Source: Lepiota brunneoincarnata
Taxonomy: Eukaryota; Basidiomycota; Agaricomycetes; Agaricales; Agaricaceae
Direction of reading: 5' to 3'
Assembly: GCA_023014365.1 (NCBI GenBank)
Contig: JAEBUN010000017.1
Location: 558,001-622,000, forward strand
Length of the DNA: 64,000 bases
In this document: one piece after another, positions 1 to 10,667 of the stretch
Numbering within the stretch: position 1 is the first letter of the stretch
Layout of the letters: the number at the start of each line of letters is the position of its first letter
Notes under the pieces: generated by a model
Told to the model about the DNA's origin: nothing
Databases searched by the model: none
What the model saw: the letters and a program-made list of their open reading frames with translations, nothing else
Translations under genes and position numbers: made by a program

Positions 1-535
1 GCGTTCTCCAGGTTTGCTTCTGGCTCCCAGGAATCCTCGGTGGGAAGGTATCCTTTCCATCTGACTAGGAATTGATACTTGTTCCGGAATTTTCTGTGGC
101 GCAGTATTGACTCGACCTCGTATTCTTCTTCTCCATTTACAAGGTCGGGTGGTGGGGCTGTGTTGTATTCCCCATGTGTGTTCGTTCTCTTCTGCAGGCA
201 TTAGGAGGCTCGCATGAAACTTGTTGTGGATCTTCCATTTGATGGGTAATTTTAGTTCATAGGTTACAGGTCCGAGTTTTCTTGTTATGGTGAAGGGACC
301 TTCTCGGCGTTGGGCCAGTTTCTTTGAGGCGTACTGAATTGGGAGGTTGCGGTTGTCGAGCCAAACCTTCTGTCCAATTTTTAGATTGATATCTGGCCGG
401 TTATATCTTGCAGCCATTTTTAGTCTGGCTTGTTCATGCGCAGCTTGGGCTTCTTGGCGTATCTTGGCGAGGTATTTAAACTTCTCTCCTATTGCTGGAA
501 TGTTCGTTGGCTCCTCGGAGGTCGGAAATCCTTTG
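1..535 (-). pseudogene. Integrase C-terminus and chromodomain of the chromovirus (out of frame with pol)
   Basis: After the frame break near 535 the minus strand continues as the gypsy integrase C-terminal region (KYLAKIRQEAQAAHEQARLK, then QKVWLDNRNLP, then the FHASLL box). A second one-base shift near 160-175 is needed to reach a chromodomain (motifs YEVESILRHR, YQFLVRWKGY, DSWEPEANLE), which runs to the window edge. In chromoviruses this module binds methylated histone H3 and directs integration into heterochromatin. The aromatic Y, W and the WEPE end that form the methyl-lysine pocket are readable. Both shifts are single-base and the amino-acid match resumes at once on the other side. They are therefore recent lesions or sequence errors rather than old decay. 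Confidence 0.8.
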
Positions 536-3486
536 GGGCTTTGATCCATAGAGGAGTTCAAATGGGGTATGTTGGTGTTCGGCATGTGTTTTCGAGTTGT
601 GGACGTATTCCAGGAGTGGGAGTGCCTTTACCCATTTGTTCGGGTTCGATGAGCAATAGATGCCAAGGTAGAGTTCTATTTCTTGATTGAATCGCTCTGT
701 TTGTCCGTCTGTCTGGGGGTGGTAGGCGGTAGAGAGTGCTTGTTCGATTCCGAGTTGTTTGTAGAATTCTTTCATGGATTTGGCAGCGAATCTGGGGTCG
801 CGATCACTGAGAACTTTCTCGGGAAGGCCAAATCTAGAGAATAGCCGTTTGATAAGAATTTCGGCGATCTTGTCCGCGTTGGCGGTTTTCGCAGTAGGTT
901 CTAGAATTATCCCCTTCGTAAGCTGGTCGACCACGACCAGTATAGAATCATGGGGTCCGTCCGGGGGTAGGTCTGTGATAAGATCCATCGAGATGTTCGA
1001 GAATGGACGGGTAGAACGGGGTCCAGGGATAGGTTGAAGCGGTGGTTTTAGGGGGTGGCGATTGATCTTGTATTGTTGGCAAGCGCCACATCCTTTGACG
1101 TAGTTTTTGACAAATGATCGCATCCCGGGCCAGTAGGCGTATTCCTGGAGTTTTCTAGTTGTTTCTGCGATTCCAGGGTGTCCTGCGGTGGGTGAGTCAT
1201 GTACTCTTTGCAGTAAGCGGCGTCTGAGGTGTAGATCTTGTGGTATAAATAGCTTTCCTTGAACGCGTGGGTGTCCTGAGTCATCTTCTTGGGCGATGTC
1301 GGTTTGTTTCTTTTTCTTCCACAGCTCTTTTATTTCCTTTTTAGTGTTTTCGTCGATAATATGGATATGTTGTGGCTGTTCTGGGGTGAAGAATTTGTCA
1401 GGGAGTGCAACGACCTGTTTGTTGTCTCTTGTCTTGGGTTCATGATCGGGTCGTCTGGAAAGGGCATCTGCTGGTCCATTTTTCTTTCCAGGGATATGTC
1501 GGATTTCGATGTCAAATCGTTGCATGTAGGCAATCCATCGGGCTTGTCTTCTGCTGAGGTCTTCAGGTTTTCTCCAGCGGCGAAGGTTGTCGTGATCTGA
1601 CCATACGATGGTCTTGTGTGATGATCCTTCTATGTGGTGGCGCCATTCTTTGAGTGCTCGGATAATGGCGAAGAGTTCCTGTTCGGAGCAATGATAGTTG
1701 CGTTCTGCTGGTGAGAATCCTTTCGAGAAGTATGCGACTGGGTGTTTAACTCCATTGTTGTCGCGTTGAAGTAGGACTGCTCCTGATGCAAATAGTGATG
1801 CGTCGCATTCGATTTCGAAGGGTTTGTCTCGGTCGGGGACCATTAATACCGGTTCGCTTTGGAATTTTCTCTTGAGAGTATCGAAGGCGTTCTGGCATTC
1901 TTCTGTCCATTCGAATTTCTTGGTTTTGGACATTAGGGCGTTGAGAGGTTTTGCCCATGTGGCGTATTGATGTATGAATTTTCGATAGAAGTTGCAAAAT
2001 CCTATGAATTTTCGTACGTCGCGCGGGGTAGTTGGTGTTGGCCATTCAGCGATGCCTTTGAGCTTTGCTGGGTCCATCGAAACTGAGTCGGGAGTGATAA
2101 TAACTCCTAGATATTCGAGTCGTTGTCGTTCGAATTCGCATTTCTCGGTTTTGAGGTATAGATCGTTGTCTTTGAGTATCTTGAGTACTTCTCTTGTGAG
2201 GTGTCGAAGTTCTTGTTTTGTTTTTGCGTGAATGAGGATGTCGTCCATGTAAACGATTACTCCTCCATTGTCGATGAGTTTTCGGAATAATGAGTCCATC
2301 ATGGTTTGGAATGTTGCTGGGGAGTTACACATTCCAAAGAACATAACCGTGGGTTCGAATAATCCTCGGGGTGTCCTGAAGGCTCCTTTCCATTCATCTC
2401 CTTTGCGTATGCGGATGTTGTTGTATCCTGCTCGTACGTCGAGTTTGGTAAAGTATTTTGATCCTCGGAGTTTGTCGAGAATATGAGAGATGAGGGGGAG
2501 GTTGTACGCATTTTTGACGGTATGCTCGTTGAGGTACCTGTAGTCTTGACAGGGGCGTAGTTTTCCGTCTTTCTTTCCTACGAAGAAGAAAGGTGATGCC
2601 ATTGGCGATTCGGATGGTCGAATGTATCCCTTTTGAAGGTTTTCTTCTAGGAACGTGTCGAGTTCCTTTTCTTCGTTGAGGGAGAGTCGGTAAGACTTCA
2701 TGGCGATTGGTTTGAATGATTCCTTGAGTTCAATTTTGTGATCCCATGGTCGTTGTGGGGGAAATCGTTCGGCTTGTTTCTTGCTAAATACTGGGAGGTA
2801 TTCGTGGAATTCCGTGGGTACGACTTTTCTTGGGTCGTCGTTTTTCTTTTCTCTGTGTTGTACGGCAAGGAATTGTGATGCTGAGGCTTTGAAGTTGATT
2901 TCTTCGAAGCTTGTGGGCTCTAGGGTGGAGATGTGGTTGAGTTGGTCGTTGTAGATCCAATCGGGTTCCATGGATTGGATGAGTTCTCGGAATATAGTGT
3001 TGTCCCAACGTTCGTTTCTCCAGCGTAGTTGTTTGGCATCCCAGTCGATGTCTGGGTTGTGTTCTGCAAGCCAAGGGAATCCAAGGATGAGTCTTGGGCT
3101 TCCGAGGGAGACTACTTTTGGTTTGATCTCCATATTCTTCCCGTTAACCGTTAGGTTGAGGGTCGTGTAGTGGGTGGCTGTTCCATTTTCGTTAACAGAT
3201 CCATCGGCATTTCGTACTTCGATGGGTCGATCGAGGGGTGTTGTTTTGAATGAATGTTGTTTGACCATTCCGGGGTCGATGAAGTTTCCTGCTGCTCCTG
3301 AGTCGAGTAGGGCGAGTAGTTCCACGCTTTCGGGTCCTTCCTTAGTGAACTTGTGTTTTCGGATTCGACAGGGTAGATGTATTACGCGTGCTGACGATTC
3401 CTGTAACTTTACAACATTAATATCATTTTGTGAATAGGAAAGGGAAGGAGGTCTTTGTGGAGGGCTAGACGTGGTGGCTAGTCTCC
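476..3486 (-). pseudogene. pol: Chromovirus pol: protease, RT, RNase H, integrase (frameshifted 3' end)
   Basis: The pol frame is open from just after the gag stop. The first ATG/GTG-type codon is a GTG at 3325, just before the aspartic protease motif LLDSGA. Reverse transcriptase follows with LDVRAGYNNIRI and the catalytic YMDD box. RNase H then follows (FEIECDASLFASGAVLLQ), and the integrase HHCC finger (HDSPTAGHPG ... CGACQQ) and DDE core (MDLITDLP, VLSDRDPRF, PQTDGQTERFNQ). The catalytic boxes look intact. The ORF stops at 476 because of a one-base shift near 530-540. The next frame resumes typical gypsy integrase sequence across 1-530. Pol would normally be made as a Gag-Pol fusion, and the frame layout at 3490-3499 fits a -1 frameshift. 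The two frame breaks are the reason for calling it a pseudogene; they could be assembly errors. Confidence 0.9.
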
Positions 3487-4611
3487 TTAGGCAAAATCCT
3501 TAACCAGAGGGGCATCTGGGTGGTTGGATTCGTTTGCAAAATGTTCGTAGATGTCCTCGACTTCTTCGTCGGTTGCATCTTCTAGTATGTTGTATAGCGA
3601 GTTCTTTTTCCTGTAGCTTGCTTGTCTTCTTCTGGATATCGCATTTGACCGGTTTCTGGCATCCAAATTGCGGGGTAATTCGGATCGGCGATATATTGTC
3701 TTCTTGGTGGGGCATTCGCGGGCGAAGTGTCCAGTCTTGCGGCAGTTGAAGCATCTCTTTTCCTTGAGATCCTTTCTTTGGGCGTCCGTGAGGATTGCAT
3801 TGAGGGCTTCGCGGGTGCGTTCTTGTACCAACTGGTGGAGTCTGTCTTCTTCGGTCTCCTCGTCTTCATCAGCTTCCTCGGCGAGTAGATCTGGCTCGTC
3901 CTCAAAGTCGAGGTTGTAGACTGCTTCGGCGAGTTGGTCAATATCCATTGCGTTAGGGTCTGTTGCTTGATAGGGCAGTGGGACACGGCGCGTAAAAGCA
4001 TTTCTTTTCCCTTTAAATGGGCGAGTGCGCGAAGTCGTTGGAAACGAGGGAGTTCCTCGAGTTTGCATATAGTCGCGTTGAGTTTGTAATATTTGATATG
4101 CTGTTCGAGCTTGTTTGAACCAGTCGCTGAGTTTGTTTCCTGGATTGAGGCTAATTGTCTTGATTGCGACGGGGCGATCCAGCCCGTTCTTGAAATAGTT
4201 GACCGCCGCCACTCCATCTCCAAGGTCGGCCTGATAGGCAAGTATCTGGAACTGGGATATGTAATCATCGATATATCGTCCATTCTGTTTGAGGTGGCGG
4301 ATTCTGTCCATTGCATCGGCGGGGACATTGTCCGGGGCGAAGGATGTGTCGAGTCCTTCGAGAAATTTCTTCCATGTCGGAAGGGTCTGGCTTCCATCAA
4401 GTTCTTTGTTTGATTCCAAGAATGCTCCTCTCCATGTTGCGGCGGGGCCGGTGGACATGTATGAAAGGGCGAATTGTATCTTGGTCTTGTCATCGGAAAA
4501 GGCTCCTGGCTTTGCATCGATGTATAGTTGTACTGCATCCTTCCAGAGGCGGAAGTAGTCGGTCTCTCCATTAAAGGTTGGGGGTGTATTGATTTTTGCG
4601 GAGGAGGCCAT
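3487..4611 (-). CDS. gag: Chromovirus Gag (capsid and zinc knuckle)
   Basis: A 374-aa ORF starting at an ATG on the minus strand. The N-terminal half is a Ty3-type retrotransposon capsid region (FNGETDYFRLWKDAVQLYI near residues 13-31, later DDYISQFQILAYQADL). An acidic segment (LLAEEADEDEETEEDRL) precedes one CCHC zinc knuckle, CFNCRKTGHFAREC, near residue 285, which packages the genomic RNA. The ORF stop at 3487-3489 lies 160 nt upstream of the first pol start-type codon, in another frame. The same frame is open and Ser/Pro/Thr-rich for several hundred bases upstream of the ATG, so the true Gag may be longer. Confidence 0.9.
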   Translation of the reverse strand: MASSAKINTPPTFNGETDYFRLWKDAVQLYIDAKPGAFSDDKTKIQFALSYMSTGPAATWRGAFLESNKELDGSQTLPTWKKFLEGLDTSFAPDNVPADAMDRIRHLKQNGRYIDDYISQFQILAYQADLGDGVAAVNYFKNGLDRPVAIKTISLNPGNKLSDWFKQARTAYQILQTQRDYMQTRGTPSFPTTSRTRPFKGKRNAFTRRVPLPYQATDPNAMDIDQLAEAVYNLDFEDEPDLLAEEADEDEETEEDRLHQLVQERTREALNAILTDAQRKDLKEKRCFNCRKTGHFARECPTKKTIYRRSELPRNLDARNRSNAISRRRQASYRKKNSLYNILEDATDEEVEDIYEHFANESNHPDAPLVKDFA

Positions 4612-5370
4612 ATTGTTAATGTCAGAGGTTGTGGATTCCTCGTCGGAAGTGTGAATAGACCCGGTAGTGGGGCTAACTTCGGATGGTTCGGATTGTACAG
4701 GGGAACTGGATCGAGGCGGTGAGTGTACCGGTGATCCAAGTGGTGATGTGAGGGGTGAGAATGTTCTTGGGGGTTTCTGTTGCGAAGTGTTGTCGCTAGT
4801 TCTTGTACTTGTTGAGGGTTGAGGACCGGAGGATGGGGTAGATGTTCTATGAATCGGCTCCCCGAGCTTTGAGCGGGTAGAGGTGGCAGTTCTTTCAGGT
4901 GGTGGTTGTTTAGGTAGGGATTGAAGAACTGATGCTGGGGGTGCTGGGTATCCTGGGTCTTCTGTTCGACGTTGAACTCTCTCGGTAGGTTGTGTAGGGT
5001 ACGGTGCGGAACCAGAGGGTGAACGAGTGAGGGGTATAGGTTTTGTTTTCTTTTTAGGGTCCGTGGTGGAGGGGGTGTGAAGTCGGGTTCGGAGTCGGTT
5101 GTCGACCAGTCAGAACTGTTGGATTCTTCGTAGTCGGTGGCAAGGGGGTCGTTTCGGTTTGTAGACAGGGTGAAGAGGGAAGAAGTCGAAGGTGAAGGTG
5201 AGGGTGAATAAACAATGCTTGCGGGTGCGTTATCCCAATCGACGCTTGAAGGTGCGGATGACCTGTATACAACGCTTACGGGTGCGTTATCCCAATCAAC
5301 ACTTAAAGGTGTGGATGACCTATCAACGCTTTCGGTGCGTCTGACCAAGGGTGCAGAGGGTATGGTGGCC
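4612..5370 (-). other. Possible N-terminal Gag extension, Pro/Ser/Thr-rich, broken frame
   Basis: Upstream of the gag ATG two minus-strand frames are open over long distances. From about 5370 to 5070 one frame reads an acidic Ser/Thr-rich protein with two copies of a 19-residue repeat containing VDWDNAP. From about 5060 down to 4612 the gag frame itself is open and reads a disordered Ser/Pro/Thr-rich protein leading straight into the gag ATG. The switch lies near 5050-5090 in a run rich in CCT/CCA, where a one-base change would join them. No ATG was found at the head of the first frame, so the start is unknown. Disordered N-terminal Gag extensions are plausible, but this one is inferred from composition only. 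Confidence 0.45.
5215..5335. repeat. 57-bp tandem duplication in the chromovirus leader
   Basis: Two copies of a 57-bp unit start at about 5222 and 5279 (both beginning CGGGTGCGTTATCCCAATC). They differ by scattered substitutions. The period is a multiple of three, and on the minus strand each copy encodes VDWDNAP within 19 residues. Confidence 0.85.
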
Positions 5371-5390
5371 TGCTCTACGGGGGTGTATCA

Positions 5391-5500
5391 CCGGACAGCG
5401 ACAAGGCGTGTCGTCAGATACGGTTGGCACTCGGATAGCGATAAAGCGTATCGTCTGCCGGTGTGGAAGGGTAGCGACAAGGCGTACCGATACCACGGGG
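5391..5500. repeat. Degenerate short repeats around AGCGACAAGGCGT
   Basis: Three related motifs of roughly 20 bp begin near 5397, 5447 and 5473 (AGCGACAAGGCGTGTCG, AGCGATAAAGCGTATCG, AGCGACAAGGCGTACCG). They lie in the untranslated leader between the LTR and gag. Confidence 0.7.
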
Positions 5501-5538
5501 TGTACGATGGAGGTTGTCCAAAGGAAGCTTTAATCTAA

Positions 5539-5868
5539 TGTTATGATCCGTGCTCCTTCTGTATCCGAGGATAACTGGAGACGGCCTTCAATCACTCTAC
5601 AAGGTGTCCGAGACGGTTGGCCTTATAGAGCTTAGTGGATCGCGCTCAATGAGATAACGAGGGAAGACGCCAAGTTAAGGCAGAGAGGTAAACGACCGCT
5701 GTTAACAAGATTAAAGCTTGAGGCTTTAATCTCTACTTGTACAGGCCTTATATACCTATGAGATACTATATACTCGTTATAGGTTACTTGGCTGTTCTAC
5801 TGGTCGTGCGCAGTCCTGACCATGATGCACATCCTGGCTGATGGCATCCTAGCGTTATTTATATTACA
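5539..5868 (-). repeat. 5' LTR of the chromovirus
   Basis: The boundaries come from comparison with the inverted copy at 10663-10997 and from the TG...CA ends: on the minus strand it begins TGTAATATAAATAACG and ends in ATCATAACA. The length is 330 bp. The CpG sites present here are mostly TpG or CpA in the second copy. On the element strand, gag lies downstream after a repeat-containing leader. Confidence 0.88.
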
Positions 5869-6232
5869 ATGAGTCAGTACTCTCGCTACTGCTGTGCGAT
5901 GTTCCATCGCTTTCCTCTGACTCATAATCTCCTTCTCCCGATTGTATCTCCATGGAGTCTTCTCCATTCTCGCTCTCCATTCTCTCGGTGCTTCCATCCG
6001 TATCGGAGGTTGGATCGGTTGATCCATGGTTATCTTCCTCGTCCTCGGGGTATTCCAATATATCCTCCAAGGTTATCTCCATTCCTGCTTCTCTCGCCAG
6101 GTCCTGCATGGCGGTGTAGTATTCCCCTTCCTCGTCTTCGTATTCTTGTGCCCGTAGTTGGTCTGTGGTCTCCTGTACCCATCTTGTAAAGTCGAACAGT
6201 AATTCTTGTTCCTCCCGGTCTGGACTGTTCAT
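5864..6232 (-). CDS. Acidic 122-aa ORF abutting the LTR (unknown function, possible third retroelement ORF)
   Basis: An ATG-started minus-strand ORF of 122 aa, very rich in Glu, Asp and Ser and without a recognised domain. The readable centre is AGMEITLEDILEYPEDEED. Its stop codon TAA overlaps the LTR terminus (the TG of the LTR is in the last sense codon and the stop follows). A second, CpG-depleted copy at 10318-10667 has the same relation to its own LTR. A sequence that twice ends exactly at the start of an LTR is best explained as the 3'-most ORF of a retroelement, positioned just before a 3' LTR. Here it lies upstream of the LTR that serves gag-pol, suggesting a tandem or partial second element. 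A host gene is possible but less likely. Confidence 0.6.
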   Translation of the reverse strand: MNSPDREEQELLFDFTRWVQETTDQLRAQEYEDEEGEYYTAMQDLAREAGMEITLEDILEYPEDEEDNHGSTDPTSDTDGSTERMESENGEDSMEIQSGEGDYESEESDGTSHSSSESTDSL

Positions 6233-6249
6233 AACAGCATTGGTGATCC

Positions 6250-9200
6250 ACTACACAAATTAAAGAAGTATTCTGTCAGGGGGTTGTGTTAAATAAAGTG
6301 ACAGATCACTTATTAGTTAGTAACAAATTATGATATATAAGTAATTAGTTGTTATGTACACCCATCCCTTGGGGATGTCAATTAGTGGACACCAAGTTTC
6401 ACGCCTCGTGTCCATTTTGACAGGATGGGACCTTAGGCTAGCCAAATCCTATTATGTGAAGGGGAGTTACATACGAAGAACCTTTACACTTGACTGAATC
6501 AGTGGGCTTATCAAATCACACTATTATTAACAACGTGTGAATACATCAGTGATTGTTGATAAACTCGAGCTAGTGACTAGTGATCAGTGTGTCACTGATA
6601 CTATTGACTCTACTCAGTTCAACAAAATGAGCCACCAGAATCCTTGGAAAGCCTATTTAGAGCACAAATTGCAGTTTGGTTCATAAGATCCAAAGGAATA
6701 GCATCTTAATCTGGTCATATTAAAAACTAAACATCTTAAACCAGCAGCTTGTTGCAACTGGTTGTATATTCTTATTGATGCAACCAACCACTGCATCACA
6801 AGCAAGGGTCAATAACAGGAGGACCAAGAACTTGCTATGGTCACCCTTTGATGTTAAAAATCCTTCCATTACTCCCTGTAGTACCTTTGGTGCATTAAAC
6901 AAGGGGTCTTGCATAACAAAATAGATAGCCTCTGAGAGAATTGGTTCAGATGAAAACATCATAACTATGGTTTCAAAGATGGACTCAAATTTCAGGCAAA
7001 CTTGCATGTGTCCTTTTCACTTATTGTGCTGAGAGATATAGTTGGTCAATTTGAATTTAATGGAAATCTACTGAGACAGGCATAGCCAGTTGTTGATCAG
7101 TAAAGAGTTCTGATGCAGTTGGGAAATAATCTATATTAAGGAGTTTTGTGATAGCAAGGCTGAATGAATTTTTGCTTGATAACAAGTGAGCTACTGAGGT
7201 ACTCAATTGCAAATCTATCATCACTTCATGAATAACTATGAAGATTGACACATAATACAGACATAATACAGATACTCACAAAGGGTGACCTAAACCAAAG
7301 ATTTGTTCATCATAAATCAGCATATTCTAAGTCCATGAGCTATTCACACTGATTATTATTTAAAAGCTAAAATTTTCTCATTATATTCATATATAATATA
7401 TATTATATTTTACCTAAATTTTTTATTTTTAAATTTAATATTATACCATATATTTATACTACTGATTTTTCTAATTACTTAAATTCATTTTTAAATTCCT
7501 GCTATCATTGTTGTAACTTGAACAGTAATTTATTTAAACCTTTTACTTTCTTTTTAATTTAAATGTTCCTTAAAAAAGAATATATTAACAAAAGAAAGCT
7601 GGTATATAATGTAATTCATTTTTAGATACCCTAAATTTCTGTTAAATTTTTATACACTTTAGATTAAAGCCTTCACAAAAGTACTTACACACTATTGAAG
7701 GATTGTATTTTTACCACTCAAGATACACCTATCAGTCTCCCCCAACTTTTTCAAGGAGAAATTACATACATATAATCACATTTGTTTCTCAACATAGCAC
7801 ACAAATAGTCTTCTCAATGCATTCCTTCATCAGGATCCAATTCCCTTAATGATACTGAATCTCAATGATGTTTCTGACAATATAGCAGACATCCAAGGTC
7901 ATCCTCATGATTCCCATTCCACTTTCACTACACACAAATTTCAAAAACTACCACATATTTTTTTATTACAGTATTGACATCTGTTTTATTTCTAAACTCC
8001 CTTCTTACAAATCACCATCACTTTAGTATCATCTTCCTCCCCATTTTAATCCACAATTTGGATATTCCCTTCAACTTCTTCCATGTAACATCCTTTGTTG
8101 TCTACTTCTTCATCCACAAATAATTCTTTTTAGACTCAAACCCTTTTTATCCTTATCTCCATGCTCCCCCTACTCTTCTAAACTTATCTCATATTCCTTT
8201 GTTGAATGGAAATTCTGATTTTGACCTTTGGAATTGGACCATATGCTCTGCTATTGCTTTCATGGGATCCTGGATCACATATATGATCTTTTGCTTAGTT
8301 TCAATGTTCTGCAAGGCTTTGTTGCATCAAGTGCTCCAAAGTTACCCTTGGTCCCTATACCACATAATCTTACTATATTGATGACCTGGTCAAAGCCAAG
8401 ATCTGTGTAGGATTCAATGATATACAAATTACCCTTAACCATTCTCTTTGAAAGATCCTCTTTACTCTTTAGTAGCAGATGCAAATTGAGAAACTTTGCT
8501 AATCATTGACAAGAAGAGTAAGAACAAAGAAAGACCATTCAGTATATGTAGTGTACAGCAAAGCTCATTAACTATGGATTGTTCTTTACCAGTGGTAGTC
8601 TGTTGTTACCTAGTCAATGTACAGTATATGCTTCATCAAATGTTAGGACAATAAGTGGGATACTGTTTGGGAATTTTGCCTTCCTCCACTTTTGACTACT
8701 AGGCTTGGGCAAATAGGACCTGAGCTCCCTGATAAGATCCTGAAATGCAATATAAAAGGGGGGAGACTTTGATTATCTGGGACCTTGTTCTGTATCAAGC
8801 TAATATATTAGTGAATTATGTATAATGAATAGTGATACATACTTGACAATTACATACCCTCATTTGTAATAGCCCATTCACATCCTTGACAACTCCATTG
8901 TAAAAGTCTTTCCAAAATTTATTATGACTTTCTGCTGTCTGACTCTCAGTTACATATGTACTTTCTGAATGTTTTTTCTAATTTAAATAATTTGTCACAA
9001 TAACATTCATCAGTAGTATACCTGAATAGGACTCTAAAGGAAAGCATTGGTCTAGTCTAAAGCAGTAGCCTTTGAATTGGCAGTAGTGAAATAATCTTGA
9101 ACACAGTGATCCAAAGGGGGATGTCCTGAAAGAAAGATGAATGAGAATCAAGAGTAATATACTGTAAATGACACAGGCTGGAAATTGGACATATATACCA

Positions 9201-9597
9201 TTAGACCTCTCCTACCAAAGATTTAAGGGTATGACAAAGTTCTCTTTGGCTGATTCATCCACTATTCTGGACTTTCCCATGCCCAAAGACTAGACAATGA
9301 CAGCATAATAAGCATAAATTTTTGAGTTGGCAGACTGGTAATATGTTACAATATGCTGTCACAGACCAGCTGCAGTATTGCTATAAAATTCATGTTGCCA
9401 GGACTTCTGGGTAGCTAAATAATAGAGTAAATGTGGATAGGTATTTGAATTTGGTTCCCAACAACATACCATTTCTTTGGTCCTCAGGATGGGTGATCTA
9501 TATAGCAGATTTTATGCTAGGAGCCATGATCTGAAGCAAAGCTGCATAGGGTTTTGTTGACTCATGCCAGAATAAATGGTTTGAGATGCATGTGTGA
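6250..9597. other. AT-rich, CpG-depleted decayed repeat tract, no gene
   Basis: About 3.3 kb with almost no CG dinucleotides, many TG and CA, long A/T runs near 7370-7640, and short stop-ridden ORFs. One minus-strand piece (6720-7007) reads 95 aa without a stop and includes ALFNAPKVLQGVMEGF-like residues, but I cannot assign it to a family. The character fits old transposon DNA decayed by deamination of methylated CpG. Confidence 0.7.
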
Positions 9598-9869
9598 TAG
9601 GGGTGCTGAAGTTCAGTTCAGAACTTTGGTTTGAACCTGAACCTCCTGAACTAAACCTGAAAGTTCAGTTCAGTTCAGGTTCAGGTTAGCCCCTGGCCTG
9701 CTAGTTTGGTTCACAGTTCAGGCTCAAAGATGAGGGGCCTGAATGCATCCAAATGTGTTTAAACCCATAAGTTAGAGCCTGTTATAAACAGTCCAGACAG
9801 AGAAGAGCTGGAACAAGTATTGTAAGGGGAACTCCAGGTCATCGCTCACAACTGCAGACTCAGAATTCC

Positions 9870-10020
9870 GATTTCCAGCCCTCCTGCACTTGGAAATCTG
9901 ATTTCCAGACTCCCAATGCTTGGAAATCCGATTTCCAGCCTCCTAATGCTCGGAAATCCGATTTCCCACCCCCCTGGGCCCGGAAATCCATCCCCCAACA
10001 CCCCAGTACTTGGAATTCCC
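9870..10020. repeat. 30-bp tandem repeat, about five units
   Basis: Units begin GATTTCC at 9870 and then every 30 bp, diverging to the right. Each junction contains the near palindrome GGAAATCNGATTTCC. On the minus strand one frame stays open and reads a decapeptide repeat of the type KSDFQALGVW. Thirty base pairs is ten codons, but there is no other evidence of translation. Confidence 0.85.
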
Positions 10021-10317
10021 TCCTACACCCCTCCGATGCAGACACAAACCCTCACTGGCATGCATGACCCTATCCCAAGCCCATTCCCGACTATACTTAC
10101 TTTAGGCATCCCTGACACCTCACAGCCATTTATGTAGAGTAGATTACTCAACTTGAACCTTACAGCAGGTAGTATAAGTAGTGTAGGTGAGCTTGGAGAA
10201 ACCTTACTCAATTCTCTAAGGTTTCTCTCTGCTCAGGTATGTACTTGGTAGAAGTCCGGAAATGACACTAAGGTTTCTCCCTGCTCAGCCGACGCAACAT
10301 GGCAACCAGGTTGCCCT

Positions 10318-10667
10318 TACAAGTATTCAACTTTACAAGATAGGTACAGGAGACCACAGACCAACTATGGGTACAGGAATATGAAGACAAAGAGGAGGAG
10401 TATTATAACACCATGCAGGACCTGGTGAGAGATGCAGGAATGGAGATAACCTTGGAGGATATTATAGAATACCCCAAGGAGGAAGAAGATAGCTATGGAA
10501 TGACAAATCCAACCTCTGGCACAGATGAAAGCACTGAGAGAGTGGAAAGTGAGAATGAAGAAGAAGCCATGGAAATAGGATCAGGAGAAGAGGATTATGA
10601 GTCAGAAGAAAGTGATGGAACATTGCACAGCAGTGGAATGGAGAATGAGGATAGTGACTCATTGTAA
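10318..10667 (+). pseudogene. Second copy of the acidic ORF, truncated and with a stop
   Basis: Homologous to the minus-strand ORF at 5864-6232 from FTR.VQETTDQL onward. The Trp codon TGG of copy 1 is TAG here (G to A), so the reading frame is interrupted near the start. It is otherwise open from an internal ATG at 10413 to the stop at 10665-10667, which again overlaps the LTR boundary. Most differences from copy 1 are loss of CpG. Homology begins abruptly near 10318. Confidence 0.75.

Larger units (their letters stand above)
1..5868 (-). mobile_element. Ty3/gypsy chromovirus, 5' part (3' end outside the window)
   Basis: A minus-strand LTR retrotransposon. Read from right to left it shows a 330-bp LTR (5539-5868), a leader with tandem repeats, gag (3487-4611) with a zinc knuckle, and pol in the order protease, reverse transcriptase, RNase H, integrase, chromodomain. 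That order places it among chromoviruses of the Ty3/gypsy group. The chromodomain runs up to position 1, so the 3' LTR and any further ORF lie beyond the left edge. Two single-base frame breaks in the 3' part of pol and one probable break in the gag leader suggest this copy is not autonomous. Confidence 0.93.

Noticed and set aside
3582..4611. Long open frame overlapping gag on the same strand
   Set aside because: Within the gag interval the overlapping frame has biased composition with no domain, while the gag frame has a capsid region and zinc knuckle. Only the part upstream of the gag ATG is kept, as a possible extension.
9870..10020. 30-bp repeats considered as a CRISPR-like array
   Set aside because: There are no unique spacers; units are directly adjacent and the genome is eukaryotic.
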